64,000 nucleotides of DNA from an uncultured Alphaproteobacteria bacterium. Lineage in GTDB: Bacteria > Pseudomonadota > Alphaproteobacteria > RF32 > CAG-239. The stretch spans positions 77,645 to 141,644 of the forward strand of contig CAKQLF010000003.1 of NCBI GenBank assembly GCA_934254585.1. Reading direction: 5' to 3'. The notes below the pieces were generated by a model. It made no database searches. It was not told the DNA's origin and worked only from the letters and a program-made list of their open reading frames with translations. Position numbers and translations under genes: made by a program. Shown piece after piece: positions 1-7,030 of the stretch. The stretch's first letter is position 1, and each line of letters starts with the position of its first letter.

Positions 1-220
1 TATCTGAATTTGGAATGTGCATTTTTTGCACATTGCTTTTTTCCTCAATTTCCCCAGATTTAAAAATATTATTGATGTGCCTTGATACACCGGATCTGTC
101 TATATTAAATAATTTAGCAATTTCTTGTTTATTAAGCCAAATAGTATCTGCTTGATAGTCTATCTGAACATCTATATCGCCATACGATGTATCATATATT
201 TTTAAAGCATTAGTTCCCAT
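1..220 (-). CDS. RhuM-family protein, N-terminal part (runs off window)
   Basis: The minus strand from the ATG at 218-220 encodes MGTNALKIYDTSYGDIDVQI and continues to the window edge without a stop. The segment DTIWLNKQEIAKLF followed by DRSGVSRHINNIFKSGEIEE matches the N-terminal helix-turn-helix-like region of the RhuM (virulence RhuM/KilA-like) family. These genes are frequently found inside type I restriction-modification loci, and their biochemical role is unsettled. The start codon directly follows the hsdM stop (TAA then ATG, no gap), so the two are probably translationally coupled. Only about 73 residues are visible, so whether the gene is intact is unknown. Confidence 0.72.
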   Translation of the reverse strand, partial: MGTNALKIYDTSYGDIDVQIDYQADTIWLNKQEIAKLFNIDRSGVSRHINNIFKSGEIEEKSNVQKMHIPNSD

Positions 221-1732
221 TTACTTTATCTCCCAGCCGATTGCTTTCAGCTTTTCGCGGATTTCCGACTGCAAAGCGTCGGACTGCTTGAACATATCCG
301 CAAGCTCGCCTGTCAGGCGTTTCATCTTGTCTTCAAACGGTTCGCCGTCATCTTGCTGTTCTTCAATACCGACATAGCGTCCCGGCGTTAAAATATAATC
401 CTGCGCCGCAATTTCCGCTGTCGTGGCAACGGCGCAAAAGCCTTTGATATTCTCTAATGTGCCGTTTTGAAATGCCGTAAACATATCGGCAATCTTTTTA
501 ATATCGGCATCAGTAAAATCGCGGTGCTTGCGGTCAACCATATAGCCCATTTTACGCGCATCAATAAATACAGTGCGTCCTTTTTGTGGCTTATTTTTGC
601 TGATAAACCACAGCGTTACCGGAATTGTAACGCTATAAAACAGTTGCGGCGGCAAAGCGATAATACCCTCTATCAAATCGGCTTCAATAATGTTTTTGCG
701 GATTTCACCTTCGCCGCTGGTTTGGGTGGAAAGCGCGCCGTTTGCCAACACCAAACCGATTTTACCATTCGGTGCGAGATGGTGTATCATGTGTTGAATC
801 CACGCATAGTTTGCATTTCCGGCAGGCGGAATGCCATACTTCCAACGCACATCATCTTGTAACTTATCTTGTCCCCAATTAGAAAGGTTAAACGGTGGAT
901 TAGCCATAATAAAATCAAACTTTTCATGCGGGTGCTGGTCATTAAAAAATGTATCCGCCTGATATGGCCCGAAATCAGCATCAATGCCGCGAATTGCCAT
1001 ATTCATTTTTGCCATTTTCCAGGTATCAGCGTTGGATTCTTGCCCATAAACCGATATGTGGTCGCGATTTCCGCCATGTGCCTGTAAAAATTTAACCGAT
1101 TGAACGAACATTCCGCCGGAACCACAGCAAGGGTCATAAACGCGGCAGTTGTCAAACGGTTTCAAAACTTCCACAATGGTCTTAACAATGCTTGATGGCG
1201 TATAAAATTCACCGCCTTTGGTGCCTTCGTATGCGGCAAACTGGGCAATACAGTATTCGTATGTGCGCCCGAGCAAGTCTTTATCTTCGTCGGTCTCAGA
1301 CATATCAATATTGTTGGTAAAGAGGTCAACAACATTGCCTAAAACACGTTTATCTAGGTCTTGGTTGGCATAATTCTTAGGCAGAACATTCTTAAGCGAT
1401 TTATTTTCAGCTTCAATGGCTCGCATGGCATCATCAATAATAATGCCGATTTCAGGAGTATGTGCCGCTTCAGCAATTTTACTCCAACGAGCGGCTTCCG
1501 GAACATAAAATATACCTTCCATTGTGTAGGCATCTTTTTCATCTTCAAAGCCATCGCCCTCTGCAACTAGCTGATTATAGCGTTTTTCAAAGGCCGCAGA
1601 AATATAACGCAAAAAAATAAGCCCGACAATTACTTTTCGGTAATCTGCCGCCGGAATATGTCCCCACAGCTCACATGCCGCATTCCAAATTTGCTTTTCA
1701 AAACCAATATTGGCGTTATTTTTTTCTGCCAT
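221..1732 (-). CDS. hsdM: Type I restriction-modification system DNA methyltransferase subunit M
   Basis: This 503-aa protein is the modification subunit of a type I R-M system. With an HsdS specificity subunit it N6-methylates adenine in a bipartite target, and it also forms part of the restriction complex with HsdR. The N-terminal helical HsdM domain (about residues 1-140) is followed by the methyltransferase fold. The SAM-binding motif VYDPCCGSGGMF is near residue 195 and the catalytic motif IV NPPF near residue 280. Length is normal for the family. A good ribosome site (AAGAGG) precedes the ATG at 1730-1732. hsdS and hsdR are not in the window and presumably lie to the left, after the RhuM gene. 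The neighbouring tRNA and tandem repeats suggest that the locus sits in an exchangeable island. Confidence 0.95.
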   Translation of the reverse strand: MAEKNNANIGFEKQIWNAACELWGHIPAADYRKVIVGLIFLRYISAAFEKRYNQLVAEGDGFEDEKDAYTMEGIFYVPEAARWSKIAEAAHTPEIGIIIDDAMRAIEAENKSLKNVLPKNYANQDLDKRVLGNVVDLFTNNIDMSETDEDKDLLGRTYEYCIAQFAAYEGTKGGEFYTPSSIVKTIVEVLKPFDNCRVYDPCCGSGGMFVQSVKFLQAHGGNRDHISVYGQESNADTWKMAKMNMAIRGIDADFGPYQADTFFNDQHPHEKFDFIMANPPFNLSNWGQDKLQDDVRWKYGIPPAGNANYAWIQHMIHHLAPNGKIGLVLANGALSTQTSGEGEIRKNIIEADLIEGIIALPPQLFYSVTIPVTLWFISKNKPQKGRTVFIDARKMGYMVDRKHRDFTDADIKKIADMFTAFQNGTLENIKGFCAVATTAEIAAQDYILTPGRYVGIEEQQDDGEPFEDKMKRLTGELADMFKQSDALQSEIREKLKAIGWEIK

Positions 1733-1774
1733 TTTAGACCTCTTAATTTTGTAAAATTATAAACTGTTGCGATT

Positions 1775-1803
1775 ATGATATTTACTAAGATTTTAAAAGT
1801 CAA
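1775..1803 (-). promoter_or_regulatory. Candidate sigma-70 promoter of hsdM
   Basis: On the minus strand, TTGACT (complement of 1798-1803) and TATCAT (complement of 1775-1780) are separated by exactly 17 bases, about 40 bases upstream of the hsdM start codon. Both boxes differ by only one or two bases from the consensus. No operator-like symmetry is seen between them. Confidence 0.5.
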
Positions 1804-1867
1804 AATAAATATCGCTGTTTCCGCCAAAATCTAAGAGGCCGGCTATAAAAAAAACGCAAAGGGGAGG

Positions 1868-2213
1868 ATGGTGGGCACTGCAAGACTGACTACGCTAACG
1901 CTCCGCCGACGCGTCGTTCACAGCCTTTGGCTGCCGGCGTTCTGCCGCCCGCCTTTCTCTCGCTCTCAAACTTGCTTTCTCGCAAGTTCGAGGACCTTTT
2001 AAAATGCCCACAAAAAAACCACTCCTAAAGAGTGGTCTTTATGGTGGGCACTGCAAGACTGACTACGCTAATGCTCCGCCGACGTATCGTTCACAGCCTT
2101 TGGCTGCCGGCGTTCTGTCGCCCGCCTTTCTCTCGCTCTCAAACTTGCTTTCTCGCAAGTTCGAGAACCTTTTAAAATGCCAACAAAAAAAACACTCCTA
2201 AAGAGTGGTCTTT
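1868..2213 (-). repeat. Two 173-bp tandem repeats carrying the tRNA 3' end and terminator
   Basis: Units 1868-2040 and 2041-2213 are near-identical head-to-tail copies with scattered base substitutions. Each begins, on the plus strand, with the same 20 bases that form the 3' end of the neighbouring tRNA gene (the block repeats at 1868, 2041 and 2214). Read in the tRNA direction, the tRNA is followed by a short hairpin with a T-run (the GAGTGG/CCACTC stem near 2190-2212), so its terminator is also repeated. The remaining roughly 120 bp is GC-richer than the surroundings and contains a CTTGC...GCAAG hairpin resembling the tRNA T-arm. No ORF in it looks real. Repeated tRNA 3' ends are typical of attachment-site duplication or of tandem amplification beside a tRNA. 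Confidence 0.85.
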
Positions 2214-2214
2214 A

Positions 2215-2291
2215 TGGTGGGCACTGCAAGACTCGAACTTGCGACCAGACCGTTATGAGCGGCCGGCTCTAACCAACTGAGCTAAGTGCCC
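2215..2291 (-). tRNA. tRNA with CAU anticodon, probably tRNA-Ile2 (elongator Met possible)
   Basis: A complete 77-nt cloverleaf is present on the minus strand. The acceptor stem is GGGCACT/AGTGCCC, the D-arm contains GCTCAGTTGGTTAGAGC, and the anticodon stem is GGCCG/CGGTC around the loop CTCATAA (anticodon CAU). The T-arm is GCAAG-TTCGAGT-CTTGC, with discriminator A and an encoded CCA. CAU is shared by initiator Met, elongator Met and lysidine-modified Ile2. The TTAGCTCAG start and the TGGTCGC variable region look most like bacterial Ile2, and initiator Met is excluded by the paired first acceptor position. The gene is the apparent anchor of the adjacent repeats and R-M locus. Confidence 0.9.
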
Positions 2292-2481
2292 AACCAGATA
2301 ACAGCGTTAACATAAAATAATAAAAAACTTTAGTCAAGAATTATTTTGCAACTTGACACATATTGCAAATTAAAAACAGAAAACGAACGATTGAGAATAA
2401 AAAAAGAATCGTGTATTTTATAAAAAACAACAATACTAAAGGAAATACACGATGGATAAAGAATACAATAAAAGAAAGTAA

Positions 2482-2684
2482 AAGTTTTTTTGCCAGCCTT
2501 ATTGTTCGGCTGACAAAGGTTCTATTGAAAATAGAAACAAAATTTTACATCAGTTTTTGCCTAAGAAAACTAATTTTGATTTGCCTTCTCAAGATACTCT
2601 TGATAATATTCAGAGGTCTATCAACAATAGACCCCTGAAATTACTTGGTTGGAATACACCTTCCTCCGCTTTCTCGTTCGTTTA
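2482..2684 (+). pseudogene. IS30-family transposase, C-terminal remnant
   Basis: The plus-strand frame ending at TAG 2682-2684 reads FFCQPYCSADKGSIENRN, then a segment with LPKKTNFDLPSQDTLDNIQ and finally NNRPLKLLGWNTPSSAF. This is the C-terminal signature of IS30 transposases: the DPY-x-x-x-x-GSxEN block carrying the last catalytic Glu, and the NxRPRKxLGWxTP block. The rest of the DDE domain is missing. A good-looking start (MDKEYNKRK, near 2452) ends after nine residues just upstream, as expected if the middle of the gene was deleted. An inverted repeat TCGTGTATTT/AAATACACGA spans about 2409-2452 and may be a remnant of the element's end region. No intact terminal repeats were identified. 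Confidence 0.6.
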
Positions 2685-2854
2685 GCAACTTTAATCTACA
2701 AAGTGCTAAGATGAAAACCACACCGAAAAAATTGCTGATTGCAGGTAAATAATAGCATATTGTGTCGGGCAAACATTAGAGTTTCCAATAAATATATGGT
2801 TTTCTGTAAGGCAATTAATGAAACTTCACACGCGCGTTTTATGCCTTGTTTCAT

Positions 2855-3898
2855 TTATTTGCCAGTGAAAAAAAAGTCACATAGATTATCGGAAGCTGAA
2901 CAATCACAAGCTAAAGCCGCTTTATCCGGAGATATGGGAATTTGATTATCCTTGGCGCAAGCATAGGCAGAGCCTTTTCCAAAAGCAGATCCGTGAAGAC
3001 AATCAGTAAGACTCAACTCCATATTTGTTAGAAGATTATTAATATTATCCTGTGTCTGTATACCAACTGCGCCAAAATAATTTTGCCAGGCCTGTGTTGC
3101 CAACTCAATACAGGCATCTTCAGGAATATGTCTTATTGCTATTGAATAAGCTCTCATTTCACCATCCATATCATCAATATCAAAATGCGTACCATCATAC
3201 CAAGCAGCGGTAATTATAACTTCTCCATTAAAAGCATTTTTTATTTCACCATTTTCATCATACATTTCCGCCGGAATAATTCCAGAAGCTTTCAAATCAA
3301 TATCACTTAAACTCGCGTAATTTTTTTGATTAGCGTATAATGTTTTTATGTTATTGGCTATTGTTATAACTTCATCAATAACTTTATTGGTTTTGAACTT
3401 GGTCATTGCTTTGGAATAACCGGCAATACCACCAACGCTTAAAACACCGATGATGGCCAGAACTCCCAACATTTCAATCATCGAACGACCATAATCTCTC
3501 GCCCCGTGCTGGAGAGAGTGGCACGACAGTGCCGAGTGAGGGGTATTTATTAAATTGCAAACAGCTCTTAACCATCGTCCCAATCTATTGTCATTGCCGG
3601 ACGAGATCCGGCAATCTAGATTCGCGGGTCTGTGCCCGCGAATGACACTAAAGAAGTGCCCGTTAATGACGCAGAAAAGGTGTTTTAAAACCTTGCAACA
3701 AATACTAAGCCAACACCTCCAGCTACCGTCATTCTCAGGCTTGTCCTGAGAATCTTGTGCGAACCGACACTTATGTAATAATAAGGCAAATTTATTGACT
3801 AGGTTAGTACCTTGTTGCAACAAGATTCTAGGCACAGGGTCTAGAATGACCATAGAGCGGTGTAAACGAGTACTTTTTTCAATGCTAAAATTTTTCAA
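2855..3898 (-). CDS. Type IV prepilin-like protein with long repeat-derived leader
   Basis: The conserved part starts at the Gly codon at 3488-3490: G followed by RSMIEMLGVLAIIGVLSVGG, then GYSKAMTKFK. This has the features of a class III (prepilin peptidase) signal: Gly at -1, Glu at +5 and a continuous hydrophobic helix. The globular part includes LYANQKNY, a GIIPAEM block and a cysteine-rich end (ACDCSASDNLC), a pattern like type IVb/PilS pilins. The frame stays open far upstream through repeat elements to beyond 3898, which is only a TTG without ribosome site. A start with a good ribosome site exists at 3999 but is out of frame by one TC unit (see the leader ORF entry). Whether the long leader is translated, or the locus is off or decayed, cannot be decided here. 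Closest relative in the window is the protein at 62949. Confidence 0.6.
   Translation of the reverse strand: MKNFSIEKSTRLHRSMVILDPVPRILLQQGTNLVNKFALLLHKCRFAQDSQDKPENDGSWRCWLSICCKVLKHLFCVINGHFFSVIRGHRPANLDCRISSGNDNRLGRWLRAVCNLINTPHSALSCHSLQHGARDYGRSMIEMLGVLAIIGVLSVGGIAGYSKAMTKFKTNKVIDEVITIANNIKTLYANQKNYASLSDIDLKASGIIPAEMYDENGEIKNAFNGEVIITAAWYDGTHFDIDDMDGEMRAYSIAIRHIPEDACIELATQAWQNYFGAVGIQTQDNINNLLTNMELSLTDCLHGSAFGKGSAYACAKDNQIPISPDKAALACDCSASDNLCDFFFTGK
3496..3562. repeat. Dispersed repeat A (copy 1)
   Basis: A roughly 65-bp GC-rich block (CTCGCCCCGTGC..GAG, then GTGAGGGGTA and AATTGCAA) recurs at 63754-63820. Both copies lie just upstream of a prepilin core, and both are read as part of the open leader frame. 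The middle of the element, GGCACGACAGTGCC here, forms a small hairpin and differs between copies. Confidence 0.6.
3589..3646. repeat. Dispersed palindromic repeat B (copy 1)
   Basis: This 58-bp element begins TGTCATT and ends AATGAC (inverted termini). It contains two perfect hairpins: GCCGGA-cgaga-TCCGGC and CGCGGG-tctgtg-CCCGCG. A second copy lies at 63881-63936, and a truncated one is fused to repeat C near 18055. Such short palindromes read through as protein sequence recall the palindromic elements known in Rickettsiales, but this family is not shown to be related. Confidence 0.65.
3728..3850. repeat. Dispersed repeat C (copy 1)
   Basis: This 123-bp element is bounded by GTCATTCT and AGAATGAC (8-bp inverted ends). 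It recurs with the same length at 18055-18177, where the left end has been replaced by repeat B-like sequence. The interior (for example GAACCGACACTTATGTAATA) is nearly identical in both copies. In both loci it is read in the same frame of the prepilin leader (VPRILLQQGTNLVNKFALLL on the minus strand). Confidence 0.7.
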
Positions 3899-3907
3899 AA
3901 AATCAAT

Positions 3908-4063
3908 AAAAACGTCTGTAGCGGCAAAAAATGTGCCTTTAATCAGACATTTAGGATTTGCAGAGAGAGAGAGAGACCTTTTGATTGCTTATTTTTCATC
4001 TTTCTTTCCTCATAAAATTAGGTGAATTGTTAAACACCTTAATTATAGCAAACACTCCTTAAT
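3908..4063 (-). repeat. Dispersed repeat D with TC microsatellite (copy 1)
   Basis: About 155 bp, nearly identical to 18268-18423. Read on the minus strand it contains a TATAAT-like box (complement of 4042-4047), a purine-rich ribosome site GAGGAAAG, an ATG at 3997-3999 and, eight codons later, the run TCTCTCTCTCTCTCT (complement of 3962-3976). In both loci it forms the outermost part of the region upstream of a prepilin, so it looks like a mobile or amplified promoter-plus-start module. The -10 box is less well preserved in copy 2. Confidence 0.65.
3943..3999 (-). CDS. Short leader ORF containing a (TC)7 microsatellite
   Basis: From the ATG at 3997-3999, with GAGGAAAG seven bases upstream, the frame reads MKNKQSKGLSLSLQILNV and stops at TGA 3943-3945. 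The LSLSL stretch is the TC microsatellite. Loss of one TC unit, or gain of two, would join this start to the open frame that runs into the prepilin ending at 2855, giving a protein of about 380 aa. The third frame also stops within a few codons. Seen: the start, the repeat and the frames. Inferred: that repeat-number changes switch the downstream product. Confidence 0.4.
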   Translation of the reverse strand: MKNKQSKGLSLSLQILNV

Positions 4064-4175
4064 AAATATATAACTTTTAATCCAAGCTAATAAAAATAAT
4101 TTTGCTTATGGTAACAGGTGTAGACTTATATATTTTATAAAAATCTAAAATTTTTTCAAAAAAATCTTTTACCCA

Positions 4176-4205
4176 CTTGCACTGTCAAAAATTGCTCCCT
4201 ATATA
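4176..4205 (+). promoter_or_regulatory. Candidate RpoH (sigma-32) heat-shock promoter of dnaK
   Basis: CTTG at 4176-4179 is followed, after 18 bases, by CCTATATAC (4198 onward). This matches the alphaproteobacterial RpoH pattern CTTG-N17/18-CYTATNT. The predicted start lies about 30 bases upstream of the dnaK start codon. No CIRCE-type inverted repeat is seen nearby. Confidence 0.6.
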
Positions 4206-4239
4206 CATTTTTAGAAATGAAACAGGAGGATTTAAAATT

Positions 4240-6156
4240 ATGAGTAATAAAGTTATAGGTATTGACCTCGGTACAACAAACTCTTGCTTTGCCGTTATGG
4301 AAGGTAAAGAAGCTAAAGTTTTGGAAAACTCCGAAGGCGCGCGCACAACGCCGTCTATGGTTGCTTTCACCGATACGGAACGTTTGGTTGGCTATCCGGC
4401 AAAACGTCAGGCTGTTACCAATCCGGAAAATACCTTGTTTGCCATTAAAAGATTGATTGGCCGTCGCTATGATTCGGCTGAGGTTGAAAAATTTAAGGAA
4501 CATTGTCCGTTTAAAATTGTTCCGGGCGACAACGGCGATGCTTGGGTAGAAGTTAAAGGCCAAAAATATGCGCCGTCTCAAATTTCGGCTATTGTTTTGC
4601 AAAAAATTAAGGAATATGCCGAGAGCTATTTGGGTGAAAAAGTGGAAAAAGCCGTTATTACTGTTCCGGCTTACTTCAATGACTCGCAACGTCAGGCTAC
4701 TAAAGATGCCGGTAAAATTGCCGGATTGGAAGTTTTGCGTATTATCAATGAACCGACAGCCGCTGCTTTGGCTTATGGTATGGATAAAAAAGCTTCCGGC
4801 ACAATCGTTGTTTATGACCTTGGTGGTGGTACATTCGATGTTTCCATTTTGGAAATCGGCGACGGCGTGTTTGAAGTTAAAGCCACAAACGGCGATACGT
4901 TCTTGGGCGGTGAAGACTTTGACCAACGTATTGTTAACTATTTGGCGGACGAGTTCAAAAAAGACAACGGCATTGATTTGCGCGGTGACAGACTTGCTTT
5001 GCAACGTTTGAAAGAAGCTGCCGAAAAAGCTAAAATTGAATTGTCTTCAACAACTCAAACCGAAATCAATTTGCCGTTTATCACTGCGGATTCAACAGGT
5101 CCTAAACACCTGAACATTAAATTAACCCGCGCTAAATTAGAATCTTTGGTTGACGATTTGATTGAAAAAACCGCGATTCCTTGTCAAAAAGCTTTGTCCG
5201 ACGCCGGATTGAAAGCCAGCGATATTAGTGAAGTTATTTTGGTTGGCGGTATGACTCGTATGCCGAAAGTTCAAGAAAAAGTTAAAGAAATTTTCGGCCG
5301 CGAACCGCACAAAGGTGTAAACCCTGATGAAGTTGTTGCCGTCGGCGCAGCTATTCAAGGCGGTGTTTTGATGGGTGACGTTAAAGACGTGTTGCTGTTG
5401 GATGTTACTCCGTTGTCTTTGGGTATTGAAACTTTGGGCGGCGTGTTCACTCGTTTGATTGATCGTAACACCACTATTCCGACCAGAAAGTCGCAGGTAT
5501 TCTCTACGGCTGAAGATGGTCAAACCGCGGTAACCATCAGAGTGTTCCAAGGTGAGCGTGAAATTGCCGCACACAACAAATTGCTTGGCCAGTTTGATTT
5601 GGTTGGTATTCCGCCTGCACCGCGTGGTATGCCGCAAATTGAGGTAACTTTTGATATTGACGCCAATGGTATTGTAAATGTATCGGCAAAAGATAAGGCT
5701 ACCAACAAGGAACAAGCCATTCGTATTCAAGCTTCCGGCGGTTTGAGCGATGCGGAAATTGACCAGATGGTTAAAGATGCCGAAGCCAATGCCGAGTCTG
5801 ACAAAAAGCAAAAAGAATTGGTAGATGCTAAAAACCGTGCCGAAAGTCTGGTTCACGAAGTTGAGAAGAACTTGAAAGAATTTGGCGATAAGGTTGCCGA
5901 AGCTGATAAAAACAGCATTACCGCTGCGGTTGAAGCTGTAAAAGCCAGTATGGAAAAAGAAGACCTTGAAGACTTGAAGTCTAAGACCGACGCTTTGATG
6001 CAGGCTTCTATGAAATTGGGCGAGGCTATGTATAAGACACAGCAGGCTCAGGGGGCACAGGGTGCGGCTCAGGGCGCAGACACCGGAGCGGCTTCCGGCG
6101 AACAGCCGAAGAAAGATGACAATGTAGTTGACGCTGATTTTGAAGAAGTTAAATAA
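4240..6156 (+). CDS. dnaK: Molecular chaperone DnaK (Hsp70)
   Basis: This 638-aa ATP-dependent chaperone works with DnaJ and GrpE in folding and heat-shock recovery. The N-terminal ATPase domain shows the phosphate-1 motif [17 protein letters not shown] at residues 5-21, a [16 protein letters not shown] block, [12 protein letters not shown], and the phosphate-2 loop [14 protein letters not shown]. The substrate-binding domain follows, and the protein ends in DADFEEVK, the usual conserved tail. I chose the ATG at 4240 because AGGAGG (4224-4229) precedes it at normal spacing. An in-frame start at 4177 would add residues foreign to the family. A strong terminator follows. dnaJ lies 870 bp downstream behind one unrelated gene. 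Confidence 0.98.
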   Translation: MSNKVIGIDLGTTNSCFAVMEGKEAKVLENSEGARTTPSMVAFTDTERLVGYPAKRQAVTNPENTLFAIKRLIGRRYDSAEVEKFKEHCPFKIVPGDNGDAWVEVKGQKYAPSQISAIVLQKIKEYAESYLGEKVEKAVITVPAYFNDSQRQATKDAGKIAGLEVLRIINEPTAAALAYGMDKKASGTIVVYDLGGGTFDVSILEIGDGVFEVKATNGDTFLGGEDFDQRIVNYLADEFKKDNGIDLRGDRLALQRLKEAAEKAKIELSSTTQTEINLPFITADSTGPKHLNIKLTRAKLESLVDDLIEKTAIPCQKALSDAGLKASDISEVILVGGMTRMPKVQEKVKEIFGREPHKGVNPDEVVAVGAAIQGGVLMGDVKDVLLLDVTPLSLGIETLGGVFTRLIDRNTTIPTRKSQVFSTAEDGQTAVTIRVFQGEREIAAHNKLLGQFDLVGIPPAPRGMPQIEVTFDIDANGIVNVSAKDKATNKEQAIRIQASGGLSDAEIDQMVKDAEANAESDKKQKELVDAKNRAESLVHEVEKNLKEFGDKVAEADKNSITAAVEAVKASMEKEDLEDLKSKTDALMQASMKLGEAMYKTQQAQGAQGAAQGADTGAASGEQPKKDDNVVDADFEEVK

Positions 6157-6172
6157 CGTTGTTTTGTTAAAG

Positions 6173-6209
6173 AAAATATCCGTTTCAGCAATGAGACGGA
6201 TATTTTTTT
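6173..6209 (+). terminator. Rho-independent terminator of dnaK
   Basis: A 12-bp stem AATATCCGTTTC/GAGACGGATATT (one G-T pair) with a 6-base loop is followed by seven T residues, starting about 17 bases after the dnaK stop. Confidence 0.85.
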
Positions 6210-6276
6210 GCTTGTTGACATTTATCCTGAAAAACATATACTGAACTAAATGTTAAATTTTTAATTCTTAATTTTT

Positions 6277-6897
6277 ATGACAAACAATATTATTAAATTT
6301 TCGCAGAAGAACATCCCAAAAATTAAAGCCGGTATGTTTTGGTATGACGACGACACTTTTTCAGCTGATTTAATTGCAGATAAAAAAGTTAAAGCCGTTG
6401 TTGAATTGGTGGATGCCGGTTTGGGTGTAGTTTACGGTGATCTTTTGGTACCTGATAAAAAAATGAAGTGGGCTAAAGCTGAAAAATATATTGAATTTTT
6501 CAACGAATATACCCGAACTGATGATTATTGGGTAAGAAAGAGTTTGTGCGAATATATGGTAAATATATTTGCAGAAGATGATATGCAACGCTACATTCTT
6601 GAATTTGTCGGCAGCAAGCATATGGGTTCTCCAAATGAAAAAATCTGTTTATATGATGATTTTCAGTATCTTGATGTAAAATCTTCTGCGGATAAAATTC
6701 AAACTGCCTTTGAAAAACTGCAAAAAACTTCTCGTTTTGATGAAGTGAAAGGCTTTTTCAAAATAGCGAGGAAAAGAAATTATTGGACTGAAACATCCGG
6801 AAAAATAGAACGATGGAATTTGGCTTTTGTGCCGTCTATTGCCGGAAGAAAAATGTATGTTCGTCCGGTTTTAGCAATGGCTATTTTTGAATGGTAA
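6277..6897 (+). CDS. Conserved-looking hypothetical protein between dnaK and dnaJ
   Basis: A 206-aa soluble protein with no signal peptide or membrane segment, which I do not recognise. It is rich in aromatic and charged residues (IKAGMFWYDDDTFSADLIAD near the start; a basic stretch KIARKRNYWT near residue 165). The ATG at 6277 lacks a clear Shine-Dalgarno sequence. It has its own terminator and is separated from dnaK by another, so it is probably a single-gene unit. Codon use resembles its neighbours. It breaks the usual dnaK-dnaJ adjacency. No function is proposed. Confidence 0.75.
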   Translation: MTNNIIKFSQKNIPKIKAGMFWYDDDTFSADLIADKKVKAVVELVDAGLGVVYGDLLVPDKKMKWAKAEKYIEFFNEYTRTDDYWVRKSLCEYMVNIFAEDDMQRYILEFVGSKHMGSPNEKICLYDDFQYLDVKSSADKIQTAFEKLQKTSRFDEVKGFFKIARKRNYWTETSGKIERWNLAFVPSIAGRKMYVRPVLAMAIFEW

Positions 6898-6902
6898 GTA
6901 AT

Positions 6903-6939
6903 AAACAGTTCTGAAATTTGATTTTCAGAGCTGTTTTTG
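6903..6939 (+). terminator. Rho-independent terminator
   Basis: The stem AACAGTTCTGAAA/TTTCAGAGCTGTT (one wobble) is followed by a T-run, six bases after the stop of the preceding gene. Confidence 0.75.
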
Positions 6940-7030
6940 CTTTAAAATCGTGTAAGATTTTGTTTTTGGCTTGCATTCGGTAAATAAAAAAACTAAGTAG
7001 AGGGGTAGATGAATTAATTGGACGAGAAAA

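Noticed and set aside
2363..2638. 91-aa plus-strand ORF
   Set aside because: It is in a different frame from the IS30-like coding remnant, and its translation has no recognisable features.
4042..4070. Full sigma-70 promoter within repeat D
   Set aside because: TATAAT is present in copy 1, but no acceptable -35 lies at 16-18 bases and copy 2 has lost the -10 match. Noted only as a weak box.
4156..5004. Long minus-strand ORF opposite dnaK (and a similar one at 5137-6237)
   Set aside because: Low-complexity Phe/Asn-rich translations antisense to a clear dnaK, with no ribosome site and no family resemblance. They arise from dnaK codon bias.
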